NCBI RefSeq assembly: GCF_011365745.1
Contig: NZ_JAAOBY010000001.1
Location: 1-64,000 of the forward strand
Length of the DNA: 64,000 bases
Source of the DNA: Flavobacterium turcicum
GTDB lineage: Bacteria > Bacteroidota > Bacteroidia > Flavobacteriales > Flavobacteriaceae
Direction of reading: 5' to 3'
Positions 35,566 through 45,503 of the stretch are shown here, in pieces; within the stretch, counting starts at the first letter, position 1, and every line of letters begins with the position of its first letter. The notes under the pieces were generated by a model. It was not told the DNA's origin, did no database searches, and worked only from the letters and a program-made list of their open reading frames with translations. The translations under genes and the position numbers were made by a program.

Positions 35566-36183
35566 TTATAAACTCAAAAGGTTGTCACGAAATAAATCAG
35601 CGTATTCTTTTATGGCATTGGCATCAAAATAAGGTTCTTGATCAATGCGGCCAATGCATTTAATACCTGTCTTGTTTAAAATAATTGATTCGGTGGCTTT
35701 GTTTTTGTTGCCACTAAAAACGATACCAGCAACCAATAGATTTCTGTTTTTCAAACATTCAATGGTCATCAAAGTATGATTGATACTGCCCAAATAATGG
35801 CGTGAAACTACTATCACTTTATAATCGGGTTGAATCAAATCAACGACGCAATCCGTATCATTTAATGGAACCAAAACCCCTCCAGCGCCTTCAATTACCA
35901 AATGATTTTTGGTTTCGGGTGAAGTTATATTACTTAAGTCAATTGTAATTTTATCTAACACGGCAGCATAATGCGGACTTGCTGGAGTTTGCAAAGCGTA
36001 GGCATTAGCATGAATCACTGTTTTATTGTTTGACAAAAGCAATTTGATTTTGTGACTGTCTGAGTCATCTAAATCTCCTGCTTGAATTGGTTTCCAGTAA
36101 TCAGCTTCGAGAGCCTCTGTAATAATTGCCGATGCAACAGTTTTACCAACATCAGTTCCAATTCCTGTTATAAATAGTTTCAT
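35566..36183 (-). CDS. bioD: ATP-dependent dethiobiotin synthetase
   Basis: This enzyme closes the ureido ring of dethiobiotin. Starting at the ATG at 36183 it has 205 residues and opens MKLFITGIGTDVGKT, with a P-loop at residues 7-15. Upstream in-frame codons to 36207 precede the conserved start and are not needed. Further motifs include KPIQAG and EGAGGVLVPL. It is the middle gene of bioF-bioD-bioA. Confidence 0.95.
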   Translation of the reverse strand: MKLFITGIGTDVGKTVASAIITEALEADYWKPIQAGDLDDSDSHKIKLLLSNNKTVIHANAYALQTPASPHYAAVLDKITIDLSNITSPETKNHLVIEGAGGVLVPLNDTDCVVDLIQPDYKVIVVSRHYLGSINHTLMTIECLKNRNLLVAGIVFSGNKNKATESIILNKTGIKCIGRIDQEPYFDANAIKEYADLFRDNLLSL

Positions 36184-36244
36184 ACTTTTCAAATAATTAA
36201 CCACCAAGCAAATGCTAGCAGTACTTTAATATTTTATCTTTTTT

Positions 36245-37402
36245 TTATGCAAAAACGTACGCACTTAGCAAAGTAAGCACTTTTTCAATTTGTTCCTTCG
36301 TGTTGTAATTATGTAAACAAAAACGAAGGCGTTCTTGGCCTTCTGGCACCGTAGGCGAAAGGATGGCTTTTACATCAAAACCTTCCTTTTGTAATTGGTT
36401 GGCAATCATTTTTACCTTGTCATTGCCCGGTATAATTGCGGATTGAATGGCAGATTTGCTACGCACAAATAAGGGCTTTACTCCCAACATGTTTTTTATT
36501 TGATTAAAATGAACAATATTCTCCCGAAGTTGAGATAATGCGGTTGCATCTTGATCCAAATGATTGTAAGCAACGAAAATCGTTGCCACCGAATGGGGAG
36601 AAAGACCGGTTGTATAAATAAAACTGCGAGCAAAATTTACCAAATAATTCTTCAAATCTTGACTACCTAAAATGGATGCTCCATGGCAACCTAATCCTTT
36701 ACCAAAAGTCATGATACGCGCAAAAACATGGTCTTGTAAGCCTAACATTTGCACCAAACCTTCCCCTTTTTCGCCAACCACTCCCAACGCATGCGCTTCA
36801 TCTACTACCAAAAAACAATCATTGTCAGAAGCAATTTGAACTAAATTAGATAAATCTGGGCTATCGCCATCCATTGAAAAAACTGATTCAGTGACAATGT
36901 AAATACTGGACGAAGATAGTTGCGTAGCTTTGGCTTTAGCGATGAGTTCTTCTAAATTTTCAAAATTATTATGCTCAAATTTAAACGACCTTGCAGCACT
37001 CATTTGAATTCCGTCACGAATGGAGGCATGACACAAAGAATCAAATAGAATAATATCATTGCGTTGCGGTACAGCACCAAAAAAACCAACGTTAGCATCG
37101 TAACCAGAATTGAAAAGCAAAGTAGTTTCTGATTGATGAAATTGTGCAATATAATTTTCAGCTGTAGCATAAACAGCATGATTACCTGATAACAAACGGG
37201 AACCCGTTGCACCATTTTGAAGCAAATTATGAGCTACTAAATACTCATGAGTTTGATGAAACAGACTTGCAGAAGCAGCAAAACCTAAATAATCGTTAGA
37301 AGAAAAATCAACACCGCCACGAGTCGAAGGCAATACGCGTAAAGCATTTTGCTCCACTCTTGCTTGTAGCTTATCCGAAAGATTTTTTGGAAATTTTTTC
37401 AT
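36245..37402 (-). CDS. bioF: 8-amino-7-oxononanoate synthase
   Basis: This PLP enzyme joins a pimeloyl thioester and alanine to form KAPA, the first step of the biotin ring pathway. From the ATG at 37402 it has 385 residues. Motifs include FSSNDYLGFA, GSRLLSGN, the DEAHALGVVG aspartate, and the PLP lysine at about residue 235 in TFGKGLGCHGAS. A TATTTTTG promoter box ends 7 nt before this ATG, which rules out the longer in-frame start at 37453. Confidence 0.96.
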   Translation of the reverse strand: MKKFPKNLSDKLQARVEQNALRVLPSTRGGVDFSSNDYLGFAASASLFHQTHEYLVAHNLLQNGATGSRLLSGNHAVYATAENYIAQFHQSETTLLFNSGYDANVGFFGAVPQRNDIILFDSLCHASIRDGIQMSAARSFKFEHNNFENLEELIAKAKATQLSSSSIYIVTESVFSMDGDSPDLSNLVQIASDNDCFLVVDEAHALGVVGEKGEGLVQMLGLQDHVFARIMTFGKGLGCHGASILGSQDLKNYLVNFARSFIYTTGLSPHSVATIFVAYNHLDQDATALSQLRENIVHFNQIKNMLGVKPLFVRSKSAIQSAIIPGNDKVKMIANQLQKEGFDVKAILSPTVPEGQERLRFCLHNYNTKEQIEKVLTLLSAYVFA

Positions 37403-37409
37403 GGTGACA

Positions 37410-37417
37410 CAAAAATA
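37410..37417 (-). promoter_or_regulatory. -7 box of the bioF operon
   Basis: The minus strand reads TATTTTTG, 7 nt before the bioF ATG, so the leader is very short or absent. No clear -33 element is seen at the expected distance. Confidence 0.5.
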
Positions 37418-37679
37418 GGCAAGTTTTATTTGAATTGAATTTTGAAGCGTCAATTCATCAAAAAGAGTGCTCTAACACATGACTACTAATTAAGGAAACG
37501 AAAAAAGAGTTTTGAATTAAAAAAATACAAATTCATTATAATTTAACATATTAAAAAGAAGAGTCATAAGGTTAGCGCTTTATTTTTACGAAAACGGTTT
37601 CGATTAATCTAAATCATAAATTTATGTTAATTTTATCTTAAAAACAATCTCAAAAAAAACAGTCTGAACAATTGTTTGC

Positions 37680-37687
37680 TACTTTCG
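37680..37687 (+). promoter_or_regulatory. Near-consensus -7 box before the 179-residue protein
   Basis: TACTTTCG differs from TAnnTTTG at one base and ends 6 nt before the ATG at 37694. Confidence 0.3.
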
Positions 37688-37693
37688 GAGCAT

Positions 37694-38233
37694 ATGAAAC
37701 GGATTGCTACTCTTTTTCTGATAGTTACGTTATTTTATAACGTACTTGGTTATTACCTGATGTTTGCCTATCAGGAAGAGCAAGCATGGGTAGCAGCGAT
37801 TGAAAAAAAAGACAATATTAATTACCAAGTTATTCAATTAAATGCCTCTTTATATTCATTTATAGAGGATACTGAATTTGAATATGTAAATGAAAATGTA
37901 GTTATCGACAAAAAAACGTATCACATATTCAAAAAAAGAATTCAAAACAATATTCTGAGCTTGTATTACCTCCCGAATTCGCATCAAGAATCAATAAATC
38001 CTGACTTACAAAATATTGTTGATCAACAATTGTTTAATGGCGGCGCCACAAAAGAATCGCCTTTAAAAAAACTTATGAAATCTTTCTTAAAAGATTATAT
38101 TCCTCAAGAAACAGCTGCCATAGTGTTTTCACCAGAAAACAAGGCAACTACTACTGAAATTGCATTATTACCTACTCCGCTTCTAATTGCAGGTTATCTG
38201 TCTGTGCCCTTCTCACCACCGGATCTGGTTTAA
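37694..38233 (+). CDS. Membrane-anchored protein of unknown function
   Basis: I do not recognise a family. From the ATG at 37694 it has 179 residues: one N-terminal hydrophobic segment (about 4-22), then a soluble, probably periplasmic part with several charged residues, ending in a Pro-rich tail (PFSPPDLV). A TTG in frame at 37676 is upstream of the likely promoter box and rejected. Divergent from bioF and 540 nt from the next gene, it seems monocistronic. Confidence 0.75.
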   Translation: MKRIATLFLIVTLFYNVLGYYLMFAYQEEQAWVAAIEKKDNINYQVIQLNASLYSFIEDTEFEYVNENVVIDKKTYHIFKKRIQNNILSLYYLPNSHQESINPDLQNIVDQQLFNGGATKESPLKKLMKSFLKDYIPQETAAIVFSPENKATTTEIALLPTPLLIAGYLSVPFSPPDLV

Positions 38234-38773
38234 GACCTTGTTAAAACCTATTTTACCTTAACTTTTTGTACAAGATAAACTTTAGCTGTTTACAAATGTG
38301 CTAAACGTAAATGCTTGCGCAATCAACAACATTGGCTTTTAGCTTGTTATTGATCTAAAGCATGGCACCTATTTCATTATAGCCGTTTTTAGCAAATATC
38401 ATTTTACAAAAAAGCAACACAAATTTTAGCTATCCTGCACAGCCAACATACAAAAATTTGACTGAGCAGTTAATAAACATAACATTTTGTGTTTACCAAA
38501 AGAGCTACTCAAGTAAATCAGGCTTTTAACAACCCAATATCTAATGGAGTTCTATTGATTTTCGAGAACTATTTTTTTTTAAAAAATCAACTCCTAAGTA
38601 ACCTAAATCAAATACAAAAAACTTCTTTTTGATAGAAGTGATGTGTATTTTATGCTTCTTGTTTTGATCACTACAAAAATCAAAATCAGGTTCTGCAGAT
38701 AAAGGATAATTGAGCATAAAAATATATCACTGCACTTAAAAGATCAAAAAATTAACCAGACCAGCAATTAAAA
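38234..38773. other. AT-rich spacer before the barrel-haloperoxidase genes
   Basis: This 540-nt gap has no convincing ORF. A weak plus-strand hairpin (AGTTCT 548-553 with AGAACT 565-570 of the 38,000 series) is followed by a run of ten or more Ts and may terminate transcription. A smaller hairpin with ACTTCT/AGAAGT arms follows near 38617-38640. No clear TAnnTTTG box precedes the next start. I see nothing else. Confidence 0.4.
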
Positions 38774-39685
38774 ATGAAAAATAAATATTTACTTGGATTA
38801 CTACTCGCTCCACTTTTTTTGTTTTCTCAAACAGAAACCGATGGATTATTTATGAGTAAAAATTATTTCTGTTTCGGAACGGTATATCAGCACAACAACT
38901 GGAATGAGTATTGGGAAGGTGACTTTAAACGTGAAAATCTTAATTTAGGAACCGTTTCGAGTTCTTCCTTGGCTGTAATGGGTAATTACGGATTAACGAA
39001 AAAATTAAATGTACTAGTAAGCCTACCCTATGTAAAAACAAAAGCTAGTGCAGGCACTTTGGCCGGCCAAGAGGGCGTTCAAGATGTCACTCTATCACTC
39101 AAACACCTAACATTTAAAAGAAAAATAAACAGAACAGCCTACACACTATATACCGTTTTGGGAGTTTCTACACCCTTATCAGATTATGCAGCAGACTTTT
39201 TACCATTGAGCATCGGTGCAAAGAGCAAAACCGCTACGCTACGCTTGATAGCTGACTATCAAAACAAACGCTTTTTCACCACATTTTCAGCTGCATACGT
39301 AAAAAGAGCTTCTATTGAAATTGATCGCAATTCCTACTTTACTACAAAACCGTATTACACCAATAGAGTAGATATGCCAGATGTAATAAATGTAAACTAC
39401 AAAATAGGATATCGAACCAATACCTTTATTGCCGAAGCCTCTTTGGAAAACATGGTGACTCAAAGCGGAGGTTTTGACATTACCAGCAATAATATGCCTT
39501 TCCCGAGCAATACCATGAATGCACTACGAACAGGTGCTTTTACAAAATACAGCCCAAAACAAAACCCTAGATTATCCTTCTTAGCAGGTTGTAATTACAC
39601 TTTAAATGGTCGAAATGTAGGGCAAACAACCTCTATTTATGGCGGCCTATTTTACATCTTGAATTTTAACAAAAAACAATCATGA
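38774..39685 (+). CDS. Outer-membrane beta-barrel protein, phenol-degradation-type (MetA-like)
   Basis: This 303-residue protein has a signal peptide (about 1-19) followed by alternating beta-strand segments with aromatic ends, closing with a strand ending YILNFNKKQS. The pattern (NYGLTKKLNVLVSLPYV, GVQDVTLSLKH) resembles the transporter/MetA-pathway barrels seen in Bacteroidetes. Its stop codon overlaps the ATG of the next gene (ATGA), so the two are translationally coupled. Substrate unknown. Confidence 0.7.
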   Translation: MKNKYLLGLLLAPLFLFSQTETDGLFMSKNYFCFGTVYQHNNWNEYWEGDFKRENLNLGTVSSSSLAVMGNYGLTKKLNVLVSLPYVKTKASAGTLAGQEGVQDVTLSLKHLTFKRKINRTAYTLYTVLGVSTPLSDYAADFLPLSIGAKSKTATLRLIADYQNKRFFTTFSAAYVKRASIEIDRNSYFTTKPYYTNRVDMPDVINVNYKIGYRTNTFIAEASLENMVTQSGGFDITSNNMPFPSNTMNALRTGAFTKYSPKQNPRLSFLAGCNYTLNGRNVGQTTSIYGGLFYILNFNKKQS

Positions 39686-41238
39686 AAAGTACATTCAAAA
39701 AAACCTCAATATACCTTTTAGCAGCAATTTCTTCGATAATTTTCACTTCATGCAATGAGGATTCAGAAGAGAGAAATAATGAATTTCAAGCTTTAAATCC
39801 GATAACACAAGATGAAGAAGCAGGAGCTTGGAAAACATTTTTATTAACTAGTCCTAATGAATATTCATTAGATGCTCCAATAGCCAGTAACAGTCCGGCA
39901 TTTACAAGAGAAATCAATGAAATAAAAAGTTTTCAAGCTAATATTACTGCTGAGCAACAAAGAATCATTCGTTATTGGAGCGTAGGTGGCGTATTGCGCT
40001 GGAATGAAATTATGCGAGCACTCGTGGCCAAACACAACCGACCGCCCTACCAAAATCCTGACGGAACCTACCCAACTCCATCAGCAGCAAATCCTTTTGC
40101 TAATCCTGAGTTTCCTTTTTCGAGCCCACCGTACGCAGCGAGGGCCTATGCCTATGTAAGCGCTGCACAACACGATGCTTTGGTTGCCACATGGTTTTAT
40201 AAAAAGCAGTTTAACAGAATTGCTCCCTTTACACAAGACAACGCGTTGCAAGTATTAGTTCCTAAAAGTACATTACCCTCCTATCCCTCTGAAGATGGTG
40301 CAATCTGCGGTGTAACAGTAGAATTACTCAAATTATTATTCCCAACAGAAATTGCATTTATTCAAGAAAAAGCAGCTGAACACCAACTGTATCGCATTAT
40401 TGCAGGCGCAAACGTGCGAAGTGATGTTGATGCAGGAATAACTTTAGGAAAAAAAATAGCAGCGAAGTTTATTGCAAGAGCAAGTTCTGATGGCGCAGGA
40501 GCCGCAATAGGAACTCCAGCGCAATGGGCACAACTAGAAAATGAAACAATTGCAAAAGGCGAAACACCTTGGAAATCTCTTGAATTGCCAGCTCGTCCGC
40601 CAATGCTACCCTTCTTTGGGAAAGTTAAATCATTTATTATGACACCCGAAATGGTAATCGCAAATAGACCAGTACCACCACCATCAACTAAATCAGATCT
40701 TTTCAAAAAAGAATTAGCCGAAATCAAATCAATAAGTCAAAATCAAACCAGAAGAAATATGGAAATTGTTACATTTTGGGCAGATGGAATTGGCACTTAT
40801 ACTCCGCCAGGGCATTGGAACGCAATTGCAGCAGAATCTTTTGTTAAATTGAATTATAGCGAAGTGCGTTGGGCTAGAAACATGGCATTACTAAATATCG
40901 CTATGATGGACGCAGCAATCAGCTGTTGGGATGCCAAGTATACCTATTATAACCCGAGGCCAACACAAATGGATCCTTCTATTAAAACAAATACTGGAGT
41001 TCCAAATTTTCCAGCTTACGTTTCAGGACATTCCACATTTAGCGCAGCAGCAAGTACTGTATTATCTCATTTAATCCCAAGTAAAAAAACCACTTTTGAA
41101 GCTATGGCAAAAGAAGCATCTGAATCCAGGATGTTAGGTTGTATACATTACCGCAGCGATTGCGAAAAAGGAATGGAGCTAGGACAAAAAGTTGGAAATC
41201 TAGCCGTGCAACGCGCCAAGCTAGATGGAGCGGAATAA
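39682..41238 (+). CDS. Vanadium-dependent haloperoxidase / PAP2-family lipoprotein
   Basis: This 518-residue lipoprotein has lipobox FTSC (Cys24) followed by NEDSEE, an acidic start that resembles a surface-export signal. The C-terminal half holds the three phosphatase/haloperoxidase motifs: K-x6-RP (KYTYYNPRP), SGHSTFSAA with His450, and SRMLGCIHYRSD with the expected vanadate- or phosphate-linked His489 and Asp493. It could be a vanadium haloperoxidase or an acid phosphatase; sequence alone does not decide. The coupled upstream barrel may help in export or uptake of its substrate. Confidence 0.85.
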   Translation: MKSTFKKTSIYLLAAISSIIFTSCNEDSEERNNEFQALNPITQDEEAGAWKTFLLTSPNEYSLDAPIASNSPAFTREINEIKSFQANITAEQQRIIRYWSVGGVLRWNEIMRALVAKHNRPPYQNPDGTYPTPSAANPFANPEFPFSSPPYAARAYAYVSAAQHDALVATWFYKKQFNRIAPFTQDNALQVLVPKSTLPSYPSEDGAICGVTVELLKLLFPTEIAFIQEKAAEHQLYRIIAGANVRSDVDAGITLGKKIAAKFIARASSDGAGAAIGTPAQWAQLENETIAKGETPWKSLELPARPPMLPFFGKVKSFIMTPEMVIANRPVPPPSTKSDLFKKELAEIKSISQNQTRRNMEIVTFWADGIGTYTPPGHWNAIAAESFVKLNYSEVRWARNMALLNIAMMDAAISCWDAKYTYYNPRPTQMDPSIKTNTGVPNFPAYVSGHSTFSAAASTVLSHLIPSKKTTFEAMAKEASESRMLGCIHYRSDCEKGMELGQKVGNLAVQRAKLDGAE

Positions 41239-41280
41239 TTAAAACTCAACTAGAATAAAACGATCATTATCAAATACATC

Positions 41281-41823
41281 ATGAACACGATACTTTATTA
41301 CAGGGCCAATTTACTCGAGGAACTTGAACAAATAAGGGAATTACAATTGCAAAATAGTAGCTCGCAATTCTCTACTGAAGAAAAAACTAAAGAAGGTTTT
41401 GTGACTGTACAACATACTGTATCTCTGCTTGAAAAAATGAATAATGCTTGTAAGCATATCATTGCCAAGGATCATACAAAAGTAATTGGATTTGCATTAG
41501 TCATGCTGCCTAGTTTTAAAGCCGAAATACCTGCTTTACAGCCACTATTTACTAGAATAGAACAACTTGTGGCTCCCGAAACGAAATACGTTGTAATGGG
41601 GCAAATTTGCATTTCAAAAGATTATCGAAAGCAAGGTGTATTTAGAGCCTTGTACCACTTTTATAGAGAACAACTTCAAGGTGAATTTGATGTACTGATT
41701 ACCGAAGTAGCAACACTAAACCAACGTTCGCTGCAAGCACATCAAGCAATAGGTTTCAAAATTATTGCTACTTACCTTGAACACGACCTCGAATGGAACA
41801 TCATAAAATGGAACTGGAAATAA
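41281..41823 (+). CDS. GNAT-family N-acetyltransferase
   Basis: This 180-residue protein has a GNAT fold pattern with the acetyl-CoA loop ISKDYRKQGVFRALY (R-x-x-G-x-x-x-A type) and a C-terminal segment NQRSLQAHQAIGFKII, common in the family. The substrate is not known. It follows the haloperoxidase gene by 42 nt and so may belong to the same transcript, which ends at a strong terminator right after it. Confidence 0.88.
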   Translation: MNTILYYRANLLEELEQIRELQLQNSSSQFSTEEKTKEGFVTVQHTVSLLEKMNNACKHIIAKDHTKVIGFALVMLPSFKAEIPALQPLFTRIEQLVAPETKYVVMGQICISKDYRKQGVFRALYHFYREQLQGEFDVLITEVATLNQRSLQAHQAIGFKIIATYLEHDLEWNIIKWNWK

Positions 41824-41857
41824 AAAAAAGCCTAACGATAAGTTAGGCTTTTTTTTG
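41822..41857. terminator. Bidirectional terminator between the GNAT gene and atpC
   Basis: A long perfect stem with A-run left and T-run right (41822-41836 with 41842-41856). Confidence 0.9.
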
Positions 41858-41874
41858 GTATTTATAACGGGAAC

Positions 41875-42156
41875 TTAATCAACTAAAACAATCACTTTAT
41901 TGTCTTTCATTTCAACAGTCCCAGAATGAATCTCTAAAGTATAGTTTTGAGCATCCAGTTTTGTAAACTTATTAGCAACATCCTTTGTTAAAGTAAGGTT
42001 TGCCGCTGCAATTTTAATCACACCTTTCTCAAGAATTGAAACAATAGGAGCGTGATTATTTAAAATTTGAAAACTTCCATCTACTCCTGGCAAAGTAACC
42101 GAAGTTACTTCTCCTGAAAACAATTTAGCCTCTGGTGATACTATTTCTAAAATCAT
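41875..42156 (-). CDS. atpC: ATP synthase F1 epsilon subunit, short form
   Basis: This subunit sits on the F1 rotor stalk. At 93 residues it contains only the N-terminal beta-barrel domain (MILEIVSPEAKLFSGEV, VTLPGVDGSFQILNNHAPIVS). The roughly 45-residue C-terminal helical domain of longer homologs such as E. coli epsilon is absent. It follows atpD after 71 nt, where a palindromic repeat lies. The rest of the ATP synthase genes are not in this window, as is usual in Flavobacteriia. Confidence 0.93.
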   Translation of the reverse strand: MILEIVSPEAKLFSGEVTSVTLPGVDGSFQILNNHAPIVSILEKGVIKIAAANLTLTKDVANKFTKLDAQNYTLEIHSGTVEMKDNKVIVLVD

Positions 42157-42159
42157 ATT

Positions 42160-42226
42160 TTTAAGTTTTCAGTCTCAGTTTTCAGTTTCAGTTACTACTA
42201 ACTGTTACTATCAACTGTAAACTCGT
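42160..42226. repeat. Imperfect palindromic intergenic repeat (atpD-atpC)
   Basis: The region is made of variants of the unit TCAGTTT: a left half with TTTTCAGTCTCAG and TTCAGTTTCAGTTAC, and a right half AACTGTTAC and CAACTGTAAACT that is roughly complementary. It could form a hairpin within the atpDC transcript. The construction parallels 12496-12583. Confidence 0.5.
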
Positions 42227-42227
42227 T

Positions 42228-43742
<1,515 letters not shown>

Positions 43743-43823
43743 TTATGTATTTATTAAATAGCTATTTAGGTTTATGAAAAGAGCCTAACCAATACATATT
43801 GATTAAATACTTTTTTCAGTGTG

Positions 43824-43853
43824 CAAAGATAATTTTTTAAAATATAAAATCAA
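43824..43853 (-). promoter_or_regulatory. Promoter of atpDC
   Basis: On the minus strand, TTG (43853-43851), a 19-nt spacer, then TATCTTTG (43831-43824). This is the best promoter match in the window. The leader would be about 80 nt. Confidence 0.65.
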
Positions 43854-43933
43854 TTATTTTTTATAAAAATTGGAGTATTTTAATAGATATGCTAGAAATG
43901 AGTCAAAAACCATCAAAGCATCGCATTATCCTC

Positions 43934-43966
43934 AAAAAAAAACCACCTGCAAAACTGCAGATGGCC
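43934..43966 (-). terminator. Terminator of the TonB receptor-SGNH operon
   Basis: A 9-bp stem (943-951 with 956-964 of the 43,000 series) has a T·G wobble on the minus strand where the plus strand would have a C-A mismatch, so it is best on the minus strand, where a T-run follows. Confidence 0.8.
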
Positions 43967-43995
43967 TTCCTAATTAACTAAATTTTATTTTTAAA

Positions 43996-45474
43996 CTACA
44001 ACGAAGCAGGGTACAAAATGCGGTACGTACCTACGTTTTTGTTTTTAAAGTTAGCTCCAAATTTTACATTTATAGCATCAGTAAATAAATTAGCAATAAT
44101 TGCATATCCTCTTGGACTTGGATGTACTCCATCTAATGAAAACATTCCTCCAAAAATAAAAGCAGAAGTTGTATTAAAACCATTATACACAATACCACCA
44201 CTAGCTAATTTATCTGTAACACCTTTCAATTCTACGAAAGCCAAACCTTTTGCAGTTGCAACTGATTGAATTGTTGCATTGTAAGCATCAGTAGCTACTT
44301 TTACTTCAGCAATTTCTTCTTTTGACAAAACCCAGTTATCAGCAAGAGGTACAGAAACTCCGTTAACAGCAGCAGCATTCCCTCCTACTAATGTACCAAT
44401 AAAACTACTTGCTGGTAAAACAATCAAATCATCAGCTGTTGCATGTCTGAAAGAAGGAATACTGAAAGAAGTTCTGTCAGTTAAATAACTATCTACAATA
44501 ACTACTGCATTGGCACCAGCTTTAAAATTGATTGTTCTTCTTGTAGCTTCAGCAGCAGTCAATAAATTAGCATTTACCATTGATTGTAAACCTGCATTGT
44601 AAGCTGCATATCCAGTATTTAACTGTGCAGCTGCAGTTGCTGTTAAATTTACTGGATTAAAAGGTACTGTTGTAAAATATGGCAAAGCCGTTACATAAGG
44701 CAAATTAGCCACAACACCTTTAGCTCCATTAGCAGTCATAGCATTTACAATTCCATTAAACGCACTTGCAAAAACATTTGGATCTGTAATATCATTACTA
44801 GCATAGGTAGCAGGATTCAAATTACCTGTTTGGTTTCTTCCTGAACCTCCAGAGGTTGCATAACCCAAAACATCATTACCACCAATCCACAAAGAAAAGA
44901 AGGTTGGCGCTTGAGCTACAGCATCAGCAACAACAGTTGTTGCAGCTGTTGAAGCAAATCGTGCAAAATACGGATTAGCAGCTCCAGTAGCTACACCAGC
45001 TACATTACCATAATTTGGAGCTACCAAATGATAACTCTTTGCACCTGGAACACCCATATTATTGAAAGGCCCAGTCAATTTAGTCGTTACTTCTGTTGTA
45101 GGCCTTCCAGGAACCGAAACTGGTGCCGCACCATTAAAAAACAATCTGGTTCCAAGAATCACATTACCATTTAACAAAAGCCCTCCTGTATTATCGTTCA
45201 TAAAGGGAGTTTTGAACTCACCTCCTCCTGCTAAAGCAAACTGTTGTGCAATAATGTTTGCATAAGAACCTTCTTGCGCTGTTTTAAAAAGAGCATTATC
45301 ACTAAAACCAGCCGCATAGGAATCACCTAGTGCTACATACTTAGTCACCACCGCAGAACCTGCTGTCAAAGGTTTTCCATCAGATGAGTTAGCATCTACC
45401 ACTACTTCCTCTTCGTTATTACACGCTACAAATGCTAACGAAGCAAATAATAGCCATTTAAAGTTTTTTATCAT
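43996..45474 (-). CDS. SGNH/GDSL-family hydrolase, lipoprotein
   Basis: This 492-residue lipoprotein has a lipobox ending VAC (Cys18) followed by NNEEEVVVD, an acidic start consistent with surface export. Block I of the family is ALGDSYAAG (Ser52), block III is IGGND near residue 197, and block V is DGVHPSPRG near residues 449-453 with the catalytic Asp and His. The substrate (an ester) is unknown. It follows the TonB-dependent receptor gene by 29 nt and so is in the same operon, suggesting it acts on the ligand of that receptor. Confidence 0.9.
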   Translation of the reverse strand: MIKNFKWLLFASLAFVACNNEEEVVVDANSSDGKPLTAGSAVVTKYVALGDSYAAGFSDNALFKTAQEGSYANIIAQQFALAGGGEFKTPFMNDNTGGLLLNGNVILGTRLFFNGAAPVSVPGRPTTEVTTKLTGPFNNMGVPGAKSYHLVAPNYGNVAGVATGAANPYFARFASTAATTVVADAVAQAPTFFSLWIGGNDVLGYATSGGSGRNQTGNLNPATYASNDITDPNVFASAFNGIVNAMTANGAKGVVANLPYVTALPYFTTVPFNPVNLTATAAAQLNTGYAAYNAGLQSMVNANLLTAAEATRRTINFKAGANAVVIVDSYLTDRTSFSIPSFRHATADDLIVLPASSFIGTLVGGNAAAVNGVSVPLADNWVLSKEEIAEVKVATDAYNATIQSVATAKGLAFVELKGVTDKLASGGIVYNGFNTTSAFIFGGMFSLDGVHPSPRGYAIIANLFTDAINVKFGANFKNKNVGTYRILYPASL

Positions 45475-45503
45475 TGTAATTTTATTTTATTATGAATGAT
45501 TGC

